Made by a program: the position numbers and the translations under genes | Part shown: piece after piece, positions 32,496 to 42,363 of the stretch | Layout: every line of letters starts with the position of its first letter | Position numbering within the stretch: position 1 is the stretch's first letter | Notes under the pieces: model-generated | Seen by the model: only the letters and a program-made list of their open reading frames with translations | The model's database searches: none | What the model was told of the DNA's origin: nothing | NCBI GenBank assembly: GCA_052388025.1 | Contig: JBQTIP010000149.1 | Location: 1 to 50,618 of the forward strand | Direction of reading: 5' to 3' | DNA: 50,618 nt | From: JBQTIP01 sp052388025 | Lineage (GTDB): Bacteria; Actinomycetota; UBA4738; HRBIN12

Positions 32496-34901
32496 CTACG
32501 AGTCACTCCCCACGACCGCGGCCTCGGCCTCAGGAACGGCCTCGAGAGCGGCCTGGGTGCTGAAGCGGCCCGACAGGATCGTGTTGGCGGCGAACCCGGG
32601 CTGGTTGAACGGCACGAAGGCCGCGCCCCTCGCGATGTGCTCGGTCACGCGGGCGGGGAGCGTCGCCTCGCCCGCCTCCGAGCGGATCACCGCCAGCTCG
32701 CCGTCGGCCAGGCCGAGCCGGTCGGCGTCCTCGGGGTGCACCTCGACGAATGCGCCCTCCTCGAGCGCCGCCTTCAGCTCGTCCGCGCCTTCCGATAGCC
32801 GCCCCTCGTCCACGAGCAGCGGATAGGAGAACAGCAACAGCCCCTCGCCGGCCGTCGGCTCCTCGGCCCCACCGTCGGCTACGGAGCGAAGTCGGGGCTC
32901 GTGCGGGGCCAGCAGCCCACCAAGCTCCTCTTGGAGCTCCTCCAGAGTCGTGAAGGCGAGATCGCCGCCCATGGCCAGCGCGAGGCCCGCGAAGATCTCC
33001 CAGTCCGGCCGCGAGAGTCCTGCCGGGCCGCGAACCGGCCGCAGCCGCTGGCCGCGGCCCTCCCATGTGGTGAAATGACCCTCCTTCTCGAGGAAGCCGG
33101 CCGCGGGGAGCGCCGCATCGGCGAACGGCTCGAGGCCCCCCAGCTCCAGGGACTGAACCACCTTGTGTCGAACGTTCTCGAGCGCCCGGCGAGCCAGGGC
33201 CGCATCGGGGAAGTCCCGCAACGGGTCGACGCCGATCAGGAACAGCACGTCGATCTCGCGGTTCGCCGCCGCCTCGAGGATCCCCCGGGTCCAGCGTCCC
33301 TGCTCCGTGTTTGCAAGCGGCCCCCAGACCGACTCGACCTCCGCGCGTTCCTCCGCGGTCCCGATGAGACGACCGCCCGGAAGGAGCCCGGGGTGCACGC
33401 CGGCCCGAAGCGCCCCGCGGTCGTTCGCCCGCCGGGACGCGTATGCGAACCGCGAGCCCGCCCTCGAGGCCAGGGCACTCGCCCTGTTGACCCCCTGGGG
33501 GTGATCGGCGAGCCTCGGGCCCGCGATCACGATGCCCGCCTCGCCGGCCCGGGAAAGCGCATCGAACGCCTCTTTAAGCGGCGAGCCCTCCCCGGAACCT
33601 GTCCCGGTCCGCTCGAGGAGCGCGGCCTCGGCGCCCGGGAGGCACAGGATGTGCTCGGCCACGTCCCACAGGCGCGTGCGTCGGGGATGCAGGACGAAGA
33701 TCCGCGCTCCTCGCCTCGCCGCCTTGCGTATACGCAGATGCAGGATGGGGAGCTCCTGCTCGGCGTCGAGCCCGGCCACCAGGATGACGGCCGCTCGCTC
33801 CACGTCCCGGTAGGTGAGCTGTGTGGGCCGCTCCGCCACCCAGGGCTCCGACAGCCCCGCTCCAAAGTCTCGCCGGTGGTCGACGTCGTTGGTCTCGAAC
33901 ACCGTCCGCGCCAGCTTCGAGAGGGCGTAGTAGTCCTCATCGGTCAATCGTCCCCCCGTGAGGAAGGCCACGCGGGCGCCCTTCGACCATTCGGCGATCC
34001 TCGAGAACACTTCGCCGAACGACGCCGGCTGCAGGCCCCGATCCCGGATGAGCGGTGTGGTCAGGCGCCGCGGCGAGTCTGCGAATCGGAACGCGAACCG
34101 GCCCTTGTCGCAGAGCCACGCGTCGTTCACCTCCAGGTTGTCGCGCGCGAGGTGCCGGACGACCTGCCCCCGGCGCATGTCGAGCTTGATGTTGCAGCCG
34201 CTCGCGCAGTGCGGGCAGACGGTGTCGACGCTCGACAGGTCGAAGGGCCGCGCGACGAACCGGTAGGGAGTCGCCGTGAGGGCGCCGACCGGGCAGATCT
34301 GGATCGTGTTGCCCGAGAACGGAGATCGAAAGTCCTCCCCGGCAGCTATCGCCACCTGCTCTCCGGCGCCTCGCGCGAACAGCTCGATGAACCGATCGCC
34401 GGAGATCTGGTCGCAGAAGCGAGTGCAGCGCGCACACAGCACGCAGCGCTCGCGGTCGAGCCCGACCAGCGGCGAGAGCGGGATCGGCTTCTCGAACACC
34501 CGCTTGGACTCGATGAAGCGGCTCTCGCCCGGACCGAATGCGAGGGCCTGGTCCTGGAGCGGGCACTCGCCACCGCGGTCGCAGATCGGACAGTCGAGGG
34601 GGTGGTTCAGCAGCAGGAACTCGAGGTTGGCCACCTGCGCACGCCGCGCCTCCTCACTCGCATTCTGCGTCCGCACGGCCATCCCCGGCGCGACCACCGT
34701 AGTGCACGACGTGAAGAGCTTGCGCTGGCCCTCGATCTCCACGTAGCACTGGCGGCAGGCGCCGATCGGGTCCAGCAGGGGGTGGTCGCAGAACCTAGGG
34801 ATCTCGATACCGAGCTGCTCCGCGGCACGGATGATGAGCGTTCCGGCGGGGACCGTCACCTCCTTGTCGTCGACCGTGAGCGTGACCATCTCGTCGCTCA
34901 C
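32496..34901 (-). CDS. nuoG: complex I subunit G
   Basis: The product is 801 residues from GTG 34901, overlapping the nuoF stop as GTGA. Motifs in order: 2Fe-2S (IPRFCDHPLLDPIGACRQC and a later Cys in FTSC), the His/Cys cluster NHPLDCPICDRGGECPLQD, 4Fe-4S CVLCARCTRFCDQ with a distant ICPVGALT, and CPHCASGCNI with WLCDKGRFAF, the extra N7-type cluster found in some bacterial NuoG. The rest is the molybdopterin-oxidoreductase-like fold without an obvious cofactor site. It carries electrons from NuoF to the membrane arm. Confidence 0.95.
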   Translation of the reverse strand: MSDEMVTLTVDDKEVTVPAGTLIIRAAEQLGIEIPRFCDHPLLDPIGACRQCYVEIEGQRKLFTSCTTVVAPGMAVRTQNASEEARRAQVANLEFLLLNHPLDCPICDRGGECPLQDQALAFGPGESRFIESKRVFEKPIPLSPLVGLDRERCVLCARCTRFCDQISGDRFIELFARGAGEQVAIAAGEDFRSPFSGNTIQICPVGALTATPYRFVARPFDLSSVDTVCPHCASGCNIKLDMRRGQVVRHLARDNLEVNDAWLCDKGRFAFRFADSPRRLTTPLIRDRGLQPASFGEVFSRIAEWSKGARVAFLTGGRLTDEDYYALSKLARTVFETNDVDHRRDFGAGLSEPWVAERPTQLTYRDVERAAVILVAGLDAEQELPILHLRIRKAARRGARIFVLHPRRTRLWDVAEHILCLPGAEAALLERTGTGSGEGSPLKEAFDALSRAGEAGIVIAGPRLADHPQGVNRASALASRAGSRFAYASRRANDRGALRAGVHPGLLPGGRLIGTAEERAEVESVWGPLANTEQGRWTRGILEAAANREIDVLFLIGVDPLRDFPDAALARRALENVRHKVVQSLELGGLEPFADAALPAAGFLEKEGHFTTWEGRGQRLRPVRGPAGLSRPDWEIFAGLALAMGGDLAFTTLEELQEELGGLLAPHEPRLRSVADGGAEEPTAGEGLLLFSYPLLVDEGRLSEGADELKAALEEGAFVEVHPEDADRLGLADGELAVIRSEAGEATLPARVTEHIARGAAFVPFNQPGFAANTILSGRFSTQAALEAVPEAEAAVVGSDS

Positions 34902-36259
34902 GACAGCACCTCCGAGAGGGGAATGAAGGCCGGCTCGCCGCGTGCCGCGCTCGGCTCGCCCGTATCCACTTGTTCCGCGCTCGGTCCCGGGCCCTTCCCG
35001 GTGAATGGGCACCGCCGCTCGCGGACGTGAGCCTCGTACTCGTCCCGGAAGTGATTGAGCGTGGAGCTGATCGGCGAGACGGCGCCGTCGGCGAGCGCGC
35101 AGAAGGCCTTGAACAGGATGTTTCCCGCGACCTCCTCGAGCAACGCGAGGTCCTCCATCCGACCGTAACCGGCCTCGATGCGCCCCAGGATCCTGGTCAC
35201 CCACCAGGTCCCCTCGCGGCACGGCGTGCACTTGCCGCAGGACTCGTGCGCGTAGAACTGGACGAGGCGGCGGGCCGCCTCGACCATGCAGTCACCTTCG
35301 TCCGCGACGATCAGCGCGCCGGTGCCCAGGAGCGACCCGGCTGCGGCGATCGATTCGAAGTCCAGGCCGACGTCCAGCTGCTCGGCCGTAAGGAACGGCG
35401 TGGACGAGCCCCCGGGCGTCCAGGCCTTCACCTTCTTCCCGCCTGTGACGCCGCCCGCGTGCTCCTCGATCAGAACCCCGGCCGGCGTGCCCATGGGGAT
35501 CTCGTAGTTGCCCGGCCTGTTCACCTTCCCGGATACGGAGAAGACCTTGGTCCCGGGCGACTTCTCGGGTCCGATCGCGGCGAACCACGCCGCGCCCCTC
35601 TCGATGATGTGCGGCACGTTGCACAGGGTCTCGACGTTGTTGATCACGGTGGGACCGGCATAGAGGCCCTCGATCGCGGGGAACGGCGGGCGCAGCCGCG
35701 GCTGGCCCCGGTAGCCCTCGAGGGATTCCAGGAGCGCCGTCTCCTCGCCGCAGATGTACGCGCCCGCGCCCCTGTGAAGCACGACGTCCAGGTCATGGTC
35801 GGCGCCAGCGATGCCCTTGCCCAGGAAGCCATTCGCGTAGGCCTCTCCGAGCGCCCGCTCGAGCACCATCCCCGGCCACAGGAACTCGCCGCGGCAGTAG
35901 ATGAATGCGGTGTGGCACTGAACGGCGTACGCGGCGATCGCGGTGCCCTCGATCAGCTGATGGGGGTCGCGCTCGACCAGCTCCCGGTTGTTGAACGTTC
36001 CGGGCTCCGATTCGTCGAAGTTCACGACGACGTAGGTCGGCTTGCCCGTCCCCCGGGGCACGAACGACCACTTGACGCCCGTCGGGAACCCGGCGCCGCC
36101 CCGGCCCCTGAGGCCCGAGGCTTTCACGGTTTCGATCACATCGCCGGGCGCCATCTTCAGGGCCTTCTTCAGAGCCTCGTACCCGCCGGTCTTGCGGTAG
36201 CCGTCGATCGAGACGGCCTCATCGTTACCCCAGCGCGCGGTGATGATCCGGTCGGTCAC
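34898..36259 (-). CDS. nuoF: complex I subunit F (NADH-oxidising, FMN)
   Basis: The product is 453 residues. SGLRGRGGAGFPTGVKWSF binds FMN/NADH; HRGAGAYICGEETALLESLE is the second conserved block; ESCGKCTPCREGTWW with FKAFCALADGAVSP binds cluster N3. NADH is oxidised here and electrons pass to NuoG. It overlaps nuoE by 4 nt. Only one copy occurs in the window, so the second operon must use another electron input. Confidence 0.96.
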   Translation of the reverse strand: MTDRIITARWGNDEAVSIDGYRKTGGYEALKKALKMAPGDVIETVKASGLRGRGGAGFPTGVKWSFVPRGTGKPTYVVVNFDESEPGTFNNRELVERDPHQLIEGTAIAAYAVQCHTAFIYCRGEFLWPGMVLERALGEAYANGFLGKGIAGADHDLDVVLHRGAGAYICGEETALLESLEGYRGQPRLRPPFPAIEGLYAGPTVINNVETLCNVPHIIERGAAWFAAIGPEKSPGTKVFSVSGKVNRPGNYEIPMGTPAGVLIEEHAGGVTGGKKVKAWTPGGSSTPFLTAEQLDVGLDFESIAAAGSLLGTGALIVADEGDCMVEAARRLVQFYAHESCGKCTPCREGTWWVTRILGRIEAGYGRMEDLALLEEVAGNILFKAFCALADGAVSPISSTLNHFRDEYEAHVRERRCPFTGKGPGPSAEQVDTGEPSAARGEPAFIPLSEVLS

Positions 36260-36822
36260 TGGGCGCCTCGCATCCCGGCGAGGGTCCGAGAGGCGTCCTT
36301 GAACTCACCCGGGAACGGACCGCGGGAAGGCGGCGGCGGCTCGTCGCGCCTCAGCGCCTCGATCAGCTCGCCGATCCTCTCCTGCGTCATCCGGTCGTAG
36401 TTCGCGAAGTTGACCTGCACCACCGGGGCGGCGTCGCAGGCCCCCAGGCATTCCTCCTCGTGCAGCGTGATCTTGCCATCGTCGCTCATCTCCTCCGCAT
36501 GCGGACCGAGGAGGTCGTGGGCCTTCCGGTAGAGCCCGTTCGCGCCCCTGAGCGCGCAGGAGAGGTTCGTGCAGATGGAGACCACGTACTTCCCGGTGGG
36601 GCGCAGGCGGAGCATCGTGTAGAAGCTCGCGACGGCCTCCACCTCGGCGGTCTTCAGGCCGAGCAGCCCGGCCACCTCCCGCAGACCCTCGCGCGTGACC
36701 CGCCCCTCCACCGACTGCACGAGATACAGAAGGGGAAGAACCGCCGAGCGCTCGCGTCCCTCCGGATATCGGCGCTTGATGCGCTCGGCTTCCTCGCGGA
36801 GCTCCGCCGAGAGCACCGCCAT
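36256..36822 (-). CDS. nuoE: complex I subunit E (2Fe-2S)
   Basis: The product is 188 residues. The thioredoxin-like 2Fe-2S site (N1a) shows as SICTNLSCALRG (C-x4-C) and EEECLGACDAAPVVQVN (C-x3-C). The N-terminal helical bundle (REEAERIKRRYPEGRERSAV) precedes it. The ATG shares one base with the nuoD stop. The C-terminus has a Pro-rich extension of about 20 residues. Confidence 0.95.
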   Translation of the reverse strand: MAVLSAELREEAERIKRRYPEGRERSAVLPLLYLVQSVEGRVTREGLREVAGLLGLKTAEVEAVASFYTMLRLRPTGKYVVSICTNLSCALRGANGLYRKAHDLLGPHAEEMSDDGKITLHEEECLGACDAAPVVQVNFANYDRMTQERIGELIEALRRDEPPPPSRGPFPGEFKDASRTLAGMRGAQ

Positions 36823-38099
36823 CAGCGGTCCACCCCGCCCATGACCGGGTCCACGCTCGCGATGGCCGCGATCGCGTCGGCGACGAGCCCGCCCTCCACC
36901 ATCCTCGGGACCGACTGGAGGTTGACGAACGACGGATCGCGGATCCTCACGCGGTACGGCCGGTTCCCACCGTCGGAGACCACGTAGATGCCGAGCTCGC
37001 CGCGAGGCGACTCCACCACCTGATAGGCCTCGCCGGCGGGGACCTTCACGCCCTCCGTCACGATCTTGAAGTGGTGGATGAGCGCCTCCATGGACTCTTC
37101 CATGATGTGCTTCACGTAGGCTTCGGAGTTTCCGATGCCGTCGGGGCCGACCTCCAGGCGGCCCTGCCAAGCGACCTTCGGGTCCTGCACCATCACAGGA
37201 CCGTCGGGCAACGTATCCAGGCATTGCTCGACGATCGAGAGCGATTGCTTCATCTCCTCGATGCGGACCTCGTAGCGCGCCAGGCAGTCCCCCTCCGTCC
37301 GAGCGGGGACGTCGAAGGCGTAGCGCTCGTAGCCGCTGTACGGCTCGTCCTTGCGGATGTCCTTGGCCACGCCGGCCGCCCTGAGGACCGGGCCCGTGAC
37401 CCCGAGGGCGAGGCAGTCCTCAGCCGAGAGATAGCCGACGCCCCGGTTCCGCTCCAGCCAGATGGGATTCGATGAGAGCAGGCTCTCGAACTCGCCGATG
37501 CGGCCGGGGATGACCTCCAGGAAGCTGCGGACGCGGTCTTGCGCCTCGTCCTGAAGGTCCATCACCAGACCACCGATCCGGATGAACGCGTGGTTCATCC
37601 GAAGCCCCGAAACCATCTCGAAGATGTCGAGGATCGTCTCGCGCTCGCGGAAGCCGTACAGCATCACCGAGACGGCGCCCAGCTCAAGCCCGCTCGTCGC
37701 GAGCCACACGAGGTGAGACGCGATCCGGTTCAGCTCGTTGAACATGACCCGGATGACCTGCGCTCTCGGGGGCGCCTCTATACCGAGGAGCCGCTCGACC
37801 GCCAGGCAGTAGGCCAGCTCGTTGAAGAAGGACGAGAGGTAGTCCGCCCGCGTCACGTAAGTCACCGACTGTTGCCAGGTGCGGTACTCGCAGTTCTTCT
37901 CGATGCCGGTGTGCAGGTAGCCGATGACCGGCCGGCAGGACACCACCGTCTCGCCGTCGAGCTCGAGGACCAGTCGAAGCACGCCGTGCGTCGAGGGGTG
38001 CTGGGGGCCCATGTTGACAATCATGGTCTCCCGGCGGATCTCGCCGGTCGTCTGGGGCTCCGGCGGCGCCTCAGCCCGCGCCGCGGGCTCGGCGGTCAC
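36822..38099 (-). CDS. nuoD: complex I subunit D (49 kDa-type, quinone site)
   Basis: The product is 425 residues from GTG 38099, which overlaps nuoC's stop as GTGA; a shorter ATG start lies 33 codons later at MIVNMGPQHPSTHGVLRL. That motif holds the loop His of the quinone site. RAAGVAKDIRKDEPYSGYER and ESPRGELGIYVVSDGGNRPY are conserved later blocks. This is the only nuoD in the window and may have to serve both complexes. The 33-residue N-terminal part is Ala/Glu/Pro-rich and possibly untranslated. Confidence 0.94.
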   Translation of the reverse strand: MTAEPAARAEAPPEPQTTGEIRRETMIVNMGPQHPSTHGVLRLVLELDGETVVSCRPVIGYLHTGIEKNCEYRTWQQSVTYVTRADYLSSFFNELAYCLAVERLLGIEAPPRAQVIRVMFNELNRIASHLVWLATSGLELGAVSVMLYGFRERETILDIFEMVSGLRMNHAFIRIGGLVMDLQDEAQDRVRSFLEVIPGRIGEFESLLSSNPIWLERNRGVGYLSAEDCLALGVTGPVLRAAGVAKDIRKDEPYSGYERYAFDVPARTEGDCLARYEVRIEEMKQSLSIVEQCLDTLPDGPVMVQDPKVAWQGRLEVGPDGIGNSEAYVKHIMEESMEALIHHFKIVTEGVKVPAGEAYQVVESPRGELGIYVVSDGGNRPYRVRIRDPSFVNLQSVPRMVEGGLVADAIAAIASVDPVMGGVDR

Positions 38100-38589
38100 G
38101 TGGTCCTCCGGTCGACCGGGGGAATGAAGGCGCCTTTGTATCGCGTGTTCACGCCGCCCAGCTCCTCGGTCTTGCGGAGGGGATACCCCTCCCAGTCGTC
38201 CGGCAGCAGGATGCGGCGGAGGTCGGGGTGCCCGTCGAACACCACTCCGTAGAAGTCGTAGGTCTCGCGCTCGTGCCAATCGGCGGTCGGGTGAATTGAC
38301 GTGACCGAAGGCACTCGGGGATCGTCGCCGGGCAGCCCGACCTTCACACGCAGCCGGTGATGGTGCTCCAACGAGAGAAGCTCGTAGGTCACCCAGAAGC
38401 GGGGCGTCTGCTCGGGCCAGTCCGTCGCCGTCACGCTCGAAAGGAAGCGGAGCCCGATGTTCGGGTCATTCCGCAGGAACGCCAGCGCCTCGAGGAGCTC
38501 CGAGCGATCGACGAGCACCGTCACCTCGCCGCGGGTCACGACGATTTCGGGAAACCGGATCCTGACGTGGTCGGCGAGCTCGTCCGCCG

Positions 38590-38593
<4 letters not shown>
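38096..38593 (-). CDS. nuoC: complex I subunit C, main operon
   Basis: The product is 165 residues from GTG 38593, overlapping nuoB by 4 nt. HHHRLRVKVGLPGDDPRVPS and the signature WHERETYDFYGVVFDGHP are present, and it ends LLPDDWEGYPLRKTEELGG and a short tail. It is more canonical than the other NuoC: the W-H-E-R-E-T-Y-D-F-Y-G form is the common one, whereas the second copy has T-E-M-F. Confidence 0.94.
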
Positions 38594-39097
<504 letters not shown>

Positions 39098-39108
<11 letters not shown>

Positions 39109-39532
39109 CGACGGCCTCCCGCTGCGGCGCCTCGTCCGTGGGTCGCGAGGCGGCCTCTGGGCGAGGCGGAGGCTTCTCCCACTCCAGGCCGCCTTCCTTC
39201 CACACGTAGACGTAGGCCACGAAGACCAGCCCGATGAACACTGCCATCTCGACCAGCCCGAAGAGCCCCAGCTCGCGGAACGTCACCGCCCACGGGAACA
39301 GGAAGATGGTCTCGATGTCGAAGATGATGAACAGCATCGCCACGACGTAGAACTTCACGGAGAAGCGCTCGCCCTTGGGCAGCCGCTCCGGCTCGATCCC
39401 GCACTCGTAAGGGCTGAGCTTGGCCGGGGTCGGCCGGTTCGGCCGCAGCAACGACGAGACCCCGAGCGAGGCGACGGCGAACACGAACGCCAGCCCGGCG
39501 AGGATCACTATCGGCAGGTAGTCCGCCAGCAC
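39098..39532 (-). CDS. nuoA: complex I subunit A, main operon
   Basis: The product is 144 residues with three transmembrane helices. LSPYECGIEPERLPKGERF carries the loop Cys, and MLFIIFDIETIFLFPWAV the conserved helix. The C-terminal tail is extended and Pro-rich (KPPPRPEAASRPTDEAPQ). It starts 12 bases after the reductase gene, as the first nuo gene of the operon. Confidence 0.95.
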
Positions 39533-39544
39533 GTCAGCGCCTCC

Positions 39545-40807
39545 TCATGATGCCGGCGCCAACCGCTCCAGCACGTATATCAGCTTGTCCTGCGCACCGC
39601 CGCTCCTTCCGTCCGTGAGGTTGGCCATGAAGCGCATGGCGAACTTCATCAGCCACTCACGGGGCAGGCCGTAGTCGGTGAAGGCCTTCATCGCCGCGGG
39701 GTTCCCGATCAGTCGAACGAAGTTCCGCCCGATGTGAAAGTACCGGCCGTATCGCTGCTGCAGCGCGGTCGGGTACATGTGCGCGAGCCCGGGCCGGCTC
39801 TTGACCAGCGCCTCGTGGACCAGCTCGGCGGCCAGCTCGGCCGACTCCATCGCGTAGGCGATGCCCTCGCCGTTGAACGGGTTCACGAGGCCCGCCGCGT
39901 CGCCGATCACGAGCATCCCGGGGACCGCTTGAGGGACGCGGTTCATGCCCATGGGCAGCGGCCCGGAGAGCACGCGTCCCTCGGCCGACTCCTCGCCGAT
40001 GTTCCACTCCGGAGGGAGCATCCTCGCGAATGCGTCGAACACGCGCTGGGCGGAGACGTCCTTGAAGTTCTTGAAGGTGTTGAGCAATCCGGCGCCCAGG
40101 TTGACCGTCCCACCCGTCAGGGGGAAGAGCCACCCGTAGCCCGGGAGGAGGGAGTCGCCCTCCCATAGATCCATCCATGCCTCCAGCCAGGGCCCCGGAT
40201 GGCGATCGATGCGGTAGTAACGGCGGGCGGCGATGCCGAGCGGCCTCGTGGCGTCCCGCCGGACCCCGGCCTGCCCCGCGAACCGGGACGACGCGCCGTC
40301 GCAGGCCAGGACGAATCTCGCGCGGACCTCGGTCGTGGCCGAGCCGTCCCCCGCGTCCGGCGTCCGGATCATCGCGCCGGTGACCCATCCGTCGGAGAGG
40401 AGCGGCGACACGGCCTCGGTGCGCTCCATGAGCCGGGCGCCGGCCTTCTCGGCGCGACGGGCCAGCAGCTCGTCGAAGTCCATCCGGGTGCGGACCAACC
40501 CGTAGCTCGGGAAGTCGTTGAGGTCGGGCCACAGCAGCTCGAGCTTCGTCCGCCGCGAGTAGACCCGCAGGCCGATCGTTCGCTCGAATCCGGGCTCGTC
40601 GGGGTCGATGCCCATCCGGAGCATCGCGGTGACCCCCCGGGGAGTCAGGCCGTCGCCGCAGACCTTCTCCCGTGGGAAGGCCGCCCTCTCGACCAGCAGG
40701 ACGTCCACGCCGTGGCGGGCGAGGTGGTAGGCCGCGGCGGACCCCCCCGGGCCGGCGCCGACCACGAGCACGTCGGTGTCGATCCGCGCGTTCGCCGTGC
40801 TCGGCAA
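39545..40807 (-). CDS. geranylgeranyl-reductase-family flavoprotein, probable menaquinone reductase
   Basis: The product is 420 residues, FAD-dependent. VLVVGAGPGGSAAAYHL is the Rossmann dinucleotide motif; KVCGDGLTPRGV and GDAAGLVNPFNGEGIAYAME are typical of the GGR family, which includes MenJ, the enzyme that saturates one isoprene unit of menaquinone. The first-gene position in the nuo run fits that role better than lipid or chlorophyll synthesis. The start appears to be TTG 40807 with GGGAGG too close upstream; a GTG at 40771 (residue 13) is an alternative. Two Rex operators lie directly upstream. Confidence 0.87.
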   Translation of the reverse strand: MPSTANARIDTDVLVVGAGPGGSAAAYHLARHGVDVLLVERAAFPREKVCGDGLTPRGVTAMLRMGIDPDEPGFERTIGLRVYSRRTKLELLWPDLNDFPSYGLVRTRMDFDELLARRAEKAGARLMERTEAVSPLLSDGWVTGAMIRTPDAGDGSATTEVRARFVLACDGASSRFAGQAGVRRDATRPLGIAARRYYRIDRHPGPWLEAWMDLWEGDSLLPGYGWLFPLTGGTVNLGAGLLNTFKNFKDVSAQRVFDAFARMLPPEWNIGEESAEGRVLSGPLPMGMNRVPQAVPGMLVIGDAAGLVNPFNGEGIAYAMESAELAAELVHEALVKSRPGLAHMYPTALQQRYGRYFHIGRNFVRLIGNPAAMKAFTDYGLPREWLMKFAMRFMANLTDGRSGGAQDKLIYVLERLAPAS

Positions 40808-40828
40808 GGCCTCCCTACCCCCGAACGC

Positions 40829-40846
40829 TTGTGAAAGATTTCACAA
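40829..40846 (-). promoter_or_regulatory. Rex operator, downstream copy
   Basis: TTGTGAA-AGAT-TTCACAA is a perfect match to the Rex consensus arms (14 of 14). It lies just downstream of the -10 box at 40851-40856, that is, over the expected transcription start, where a bound repressor blocks initiation. Confidence 0.85.
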
Positions 40847-40850
40847 AATC

Positions 40851-40879
40851 ATGCTAGCCACTTGTGAAGGCGTTCACAA
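40851..40879 (-). promoter_or_regulatory. promoter of the menJ-nuo-htpX run
   Basis: On the minus strand, TTGTGA (40879-40874, -35-like) and TAGCAT (40856-40851, -10-like) are separated by exactly 17 bases. Each box matches 4 of 6 consensus bases. The -35 is contained in the upstream Rex operator. Transcription would begin near 40845. Confidence 0.6.
40862..40879 (-). promoter_or_regulatory. Rex operator, upstream copy
   Basis: TTGTGAA-GGCG-TTCACAA is a perfect 14 of 14 match to the Rex consensus. It covers the predicted -35 box. Its centre is 33 bp from that of the other operator, about three helical turns, so both dimers can bind the same face. Confidence 0.85.
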
Positions 40880-40911
40880 GGCTAGACCCACGCCCGCCGG
40901 CCCGCAAACGC

Positions 40912-41337
40912 CTATCCGCGGGCGTGGTCCCAGGGCAGGATCCGCTCCGGAACCACCCGCAGGAAGCCAAGGTGGTGCACCTCCTCGGTGAATCGCTGGA
41001 ACCCGTCCCCCGCAAGCAGCGACCGGTACTTCTCGTGCCACGCCGACATCGGCGAGCGCATGGAGGGGTGCTCGGGACCGAGGAGCTCCGCGTTCCCCGG
41101 GACGACCACCCCGACGAGCTCGACCCAGCTGCGGCCGAGGTCTATCGCGAGCGACACGCGCGGGTCGGCGGCGGCATTGCTCCACGTGCGGCTGGGGCGG
41201 CGCGTCGAGACGTAGACGGCGTCGTCGCGCCACACGAACCATAGGGGCACGACGTGGGGCGCGCCGTTCGGCCCAACGGTTGCGACGTTCACGACGGGGA
41301 GATCGGCGAACATCCTGCGTGCCTGGGCGAGATCCAT
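40912..41337 (-). CDS. PPOX-fold flavin/F420-binding protein
   Basis: The product is 141 residues in the split-barrel PNP-oxidase-like family. It opens LPVVNVATVGPNGAPHVVPLWFVWRDDAVYVST, the typical hairpin of F420- or flavin-binding members, and has RTWSNAAADPRVSLAIDLG. Actinobacterial relatives use F420H2 or bind flavin or heme; which one cannot be told. It follows the prenyl synthase with one base between, so it is co-transcribed with that gene. The Rex-controlled promoter lies just beyond its stop. Confidence 0.82.
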   Translation of the reverse strand: MDLAQARRMFADLPVVNVATVGPNGAPHVVPLWFVWRDDAVYVSTRRPSRTWSNAAADPRVSLAIDLGRSWVELVGVVVPGNAELLGPEHPSMRSPMSAWHEKYRSLLAGDGFQRFTEEVHHLGFLRVVPERILPWDHARG

Positions 41338-41338
41338 C

Positions 41339-42259
41339 TCAGCCGGGGACAGCGATCAGCCGGGCGAGGGAACGTAGCGCCTCGACCGCTGCCGGCACGA
41401 GTGGGGAGCCCTCGATCGCGGCACACGCCTGTTCGACGAGTGCGTTCACCGACTCACCGTGGGGGTCAGTCGCCGGAGCGTCCTCGCCGTCGTCCCCCGC
41501 ATCCTGCATGTCGTCTCTCAGCTGGAACGCCTCTCCCAGCGGGACCCCGTACCCGGAGAGGTCGGCCATCACCTCGAGCGAGGCCCCCGCGAGCGCCGCT
41601 CCGATTTGCAGCGGCCCCTCGACGGTGTAGCTCCCGGTCTTAAGTGAGGCGACCCTCCTAGCCAGTCGCCGGTCGATCTTGCCGGCACCGCCCACGTCGA
41701 GGTACTGCCCGACCGCCATCTCGACTCGCATCCGGTCGTAGCGGTGGAACGCTGGGAGGAGCACATCCGGGGCGAATCCGGAGTCGAGGAACATACGCTC
41801 CGCAAGGACTGCCCCGAGGTCTCCGGCGAGGATGGCCACCGACAGCCCGTATCGGCGCGGATCGCCCGCCGGCCCGCTCGTCGCGCGCTCCCTCGCGAGA
41901 TGAACGTGGCTGGACGCCACGCCCCTGCGCACCTCGGACCCATCCATGACGTCGTCGTGGATCAGGGCGAACGTGTGCAGAAGCTCGAGCGCGGCGGCCG
42001 CTCGGATGATGGACTCGGTCTCCGCCCCACCTGCGGCGCGAAACCCCCAGTAGCAGAAGGCCGGCCGGATGCGCTTCCCCCCGGCGCTCATCAACCTGAT
42101 CAGCTCGTCGACGAGCCCCGCCGCATTCGCGTCGAGCTCGGAGATCTCGAGACGGCGCCGGGCGAGGAAGTCGCGCAACGCATCGTCGACCCGCTTCCGG
42201 ACGGCGCCGAGGACCGTCGGAGGATCGACCCCCGGTTCGTGGCCGATGCCCTGTCGCAT
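41339..42259 (-). CDS. short-chain trans-prenyl diphosphate synthase, GGPP-type
   Basis: The product is 306 residues. GGKRIRP-like motif (SAGGKRIRPAFCYWG), first Asp-rich motif LIHDDVMDGSEVRRG, second QLRDDMQDAGDD. The residue five before the first Asp motif is Phe (FALIHDD), a bulky stop that limits chains to C15-C20; with no insertion in the motif this favours GGPP (type I). The other synthase (24083) has Ala there. It is divergent from ctaAB with 104 bases between. GGPP could feed the quinone, carotenoid or lipid pathways. The exact product is an inference. Confidence 0.85.
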   Translation of the reverse strand: MRQGIGHEPGVDPPTVLGAVRKRVDDALRDFLARRRLEISELDANAAGLVDELIRLMSAGGKRIRPAFCYWGFRAAGGAETESIIRAAAALELLHTFALIHDDVMDGSEVRRGVASSHVHLARERATSGPAGDPRRYGLSVAILAGDLGAVLAERMFLDSGFAPDVLLPAFHRYDRMRVEMAVGQYLDVGGAGKIDRRLARRVASLKTGSYTVEGPLQIGAALAGASLEVMADLSGYGVPLGEAFQLRDDMQDAGDDGEDAPATDPHGESVNALVEQACAAIEGSPLVPAAVEALRSLARLIAVPG

Positions 42260-42363
42260 CGCGAGCCAGTATCGCAGCTTGGTGCCAGCGCCCCGCCCGC
42301 CGACGGGTCGATGTCCGGAGGATATAGTTCACGCATCACGTACCGCCGGGCCAAGCCAGACGC

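Noticed and set aside
42260..42363. Rex site or clear promoter in the divergent gap between the GGPP-type synthase and ctaAB
   Set aside because: TATAGT near 42326 is -10-like but I see no -35 at the right distance and no TTGTGAA arm.
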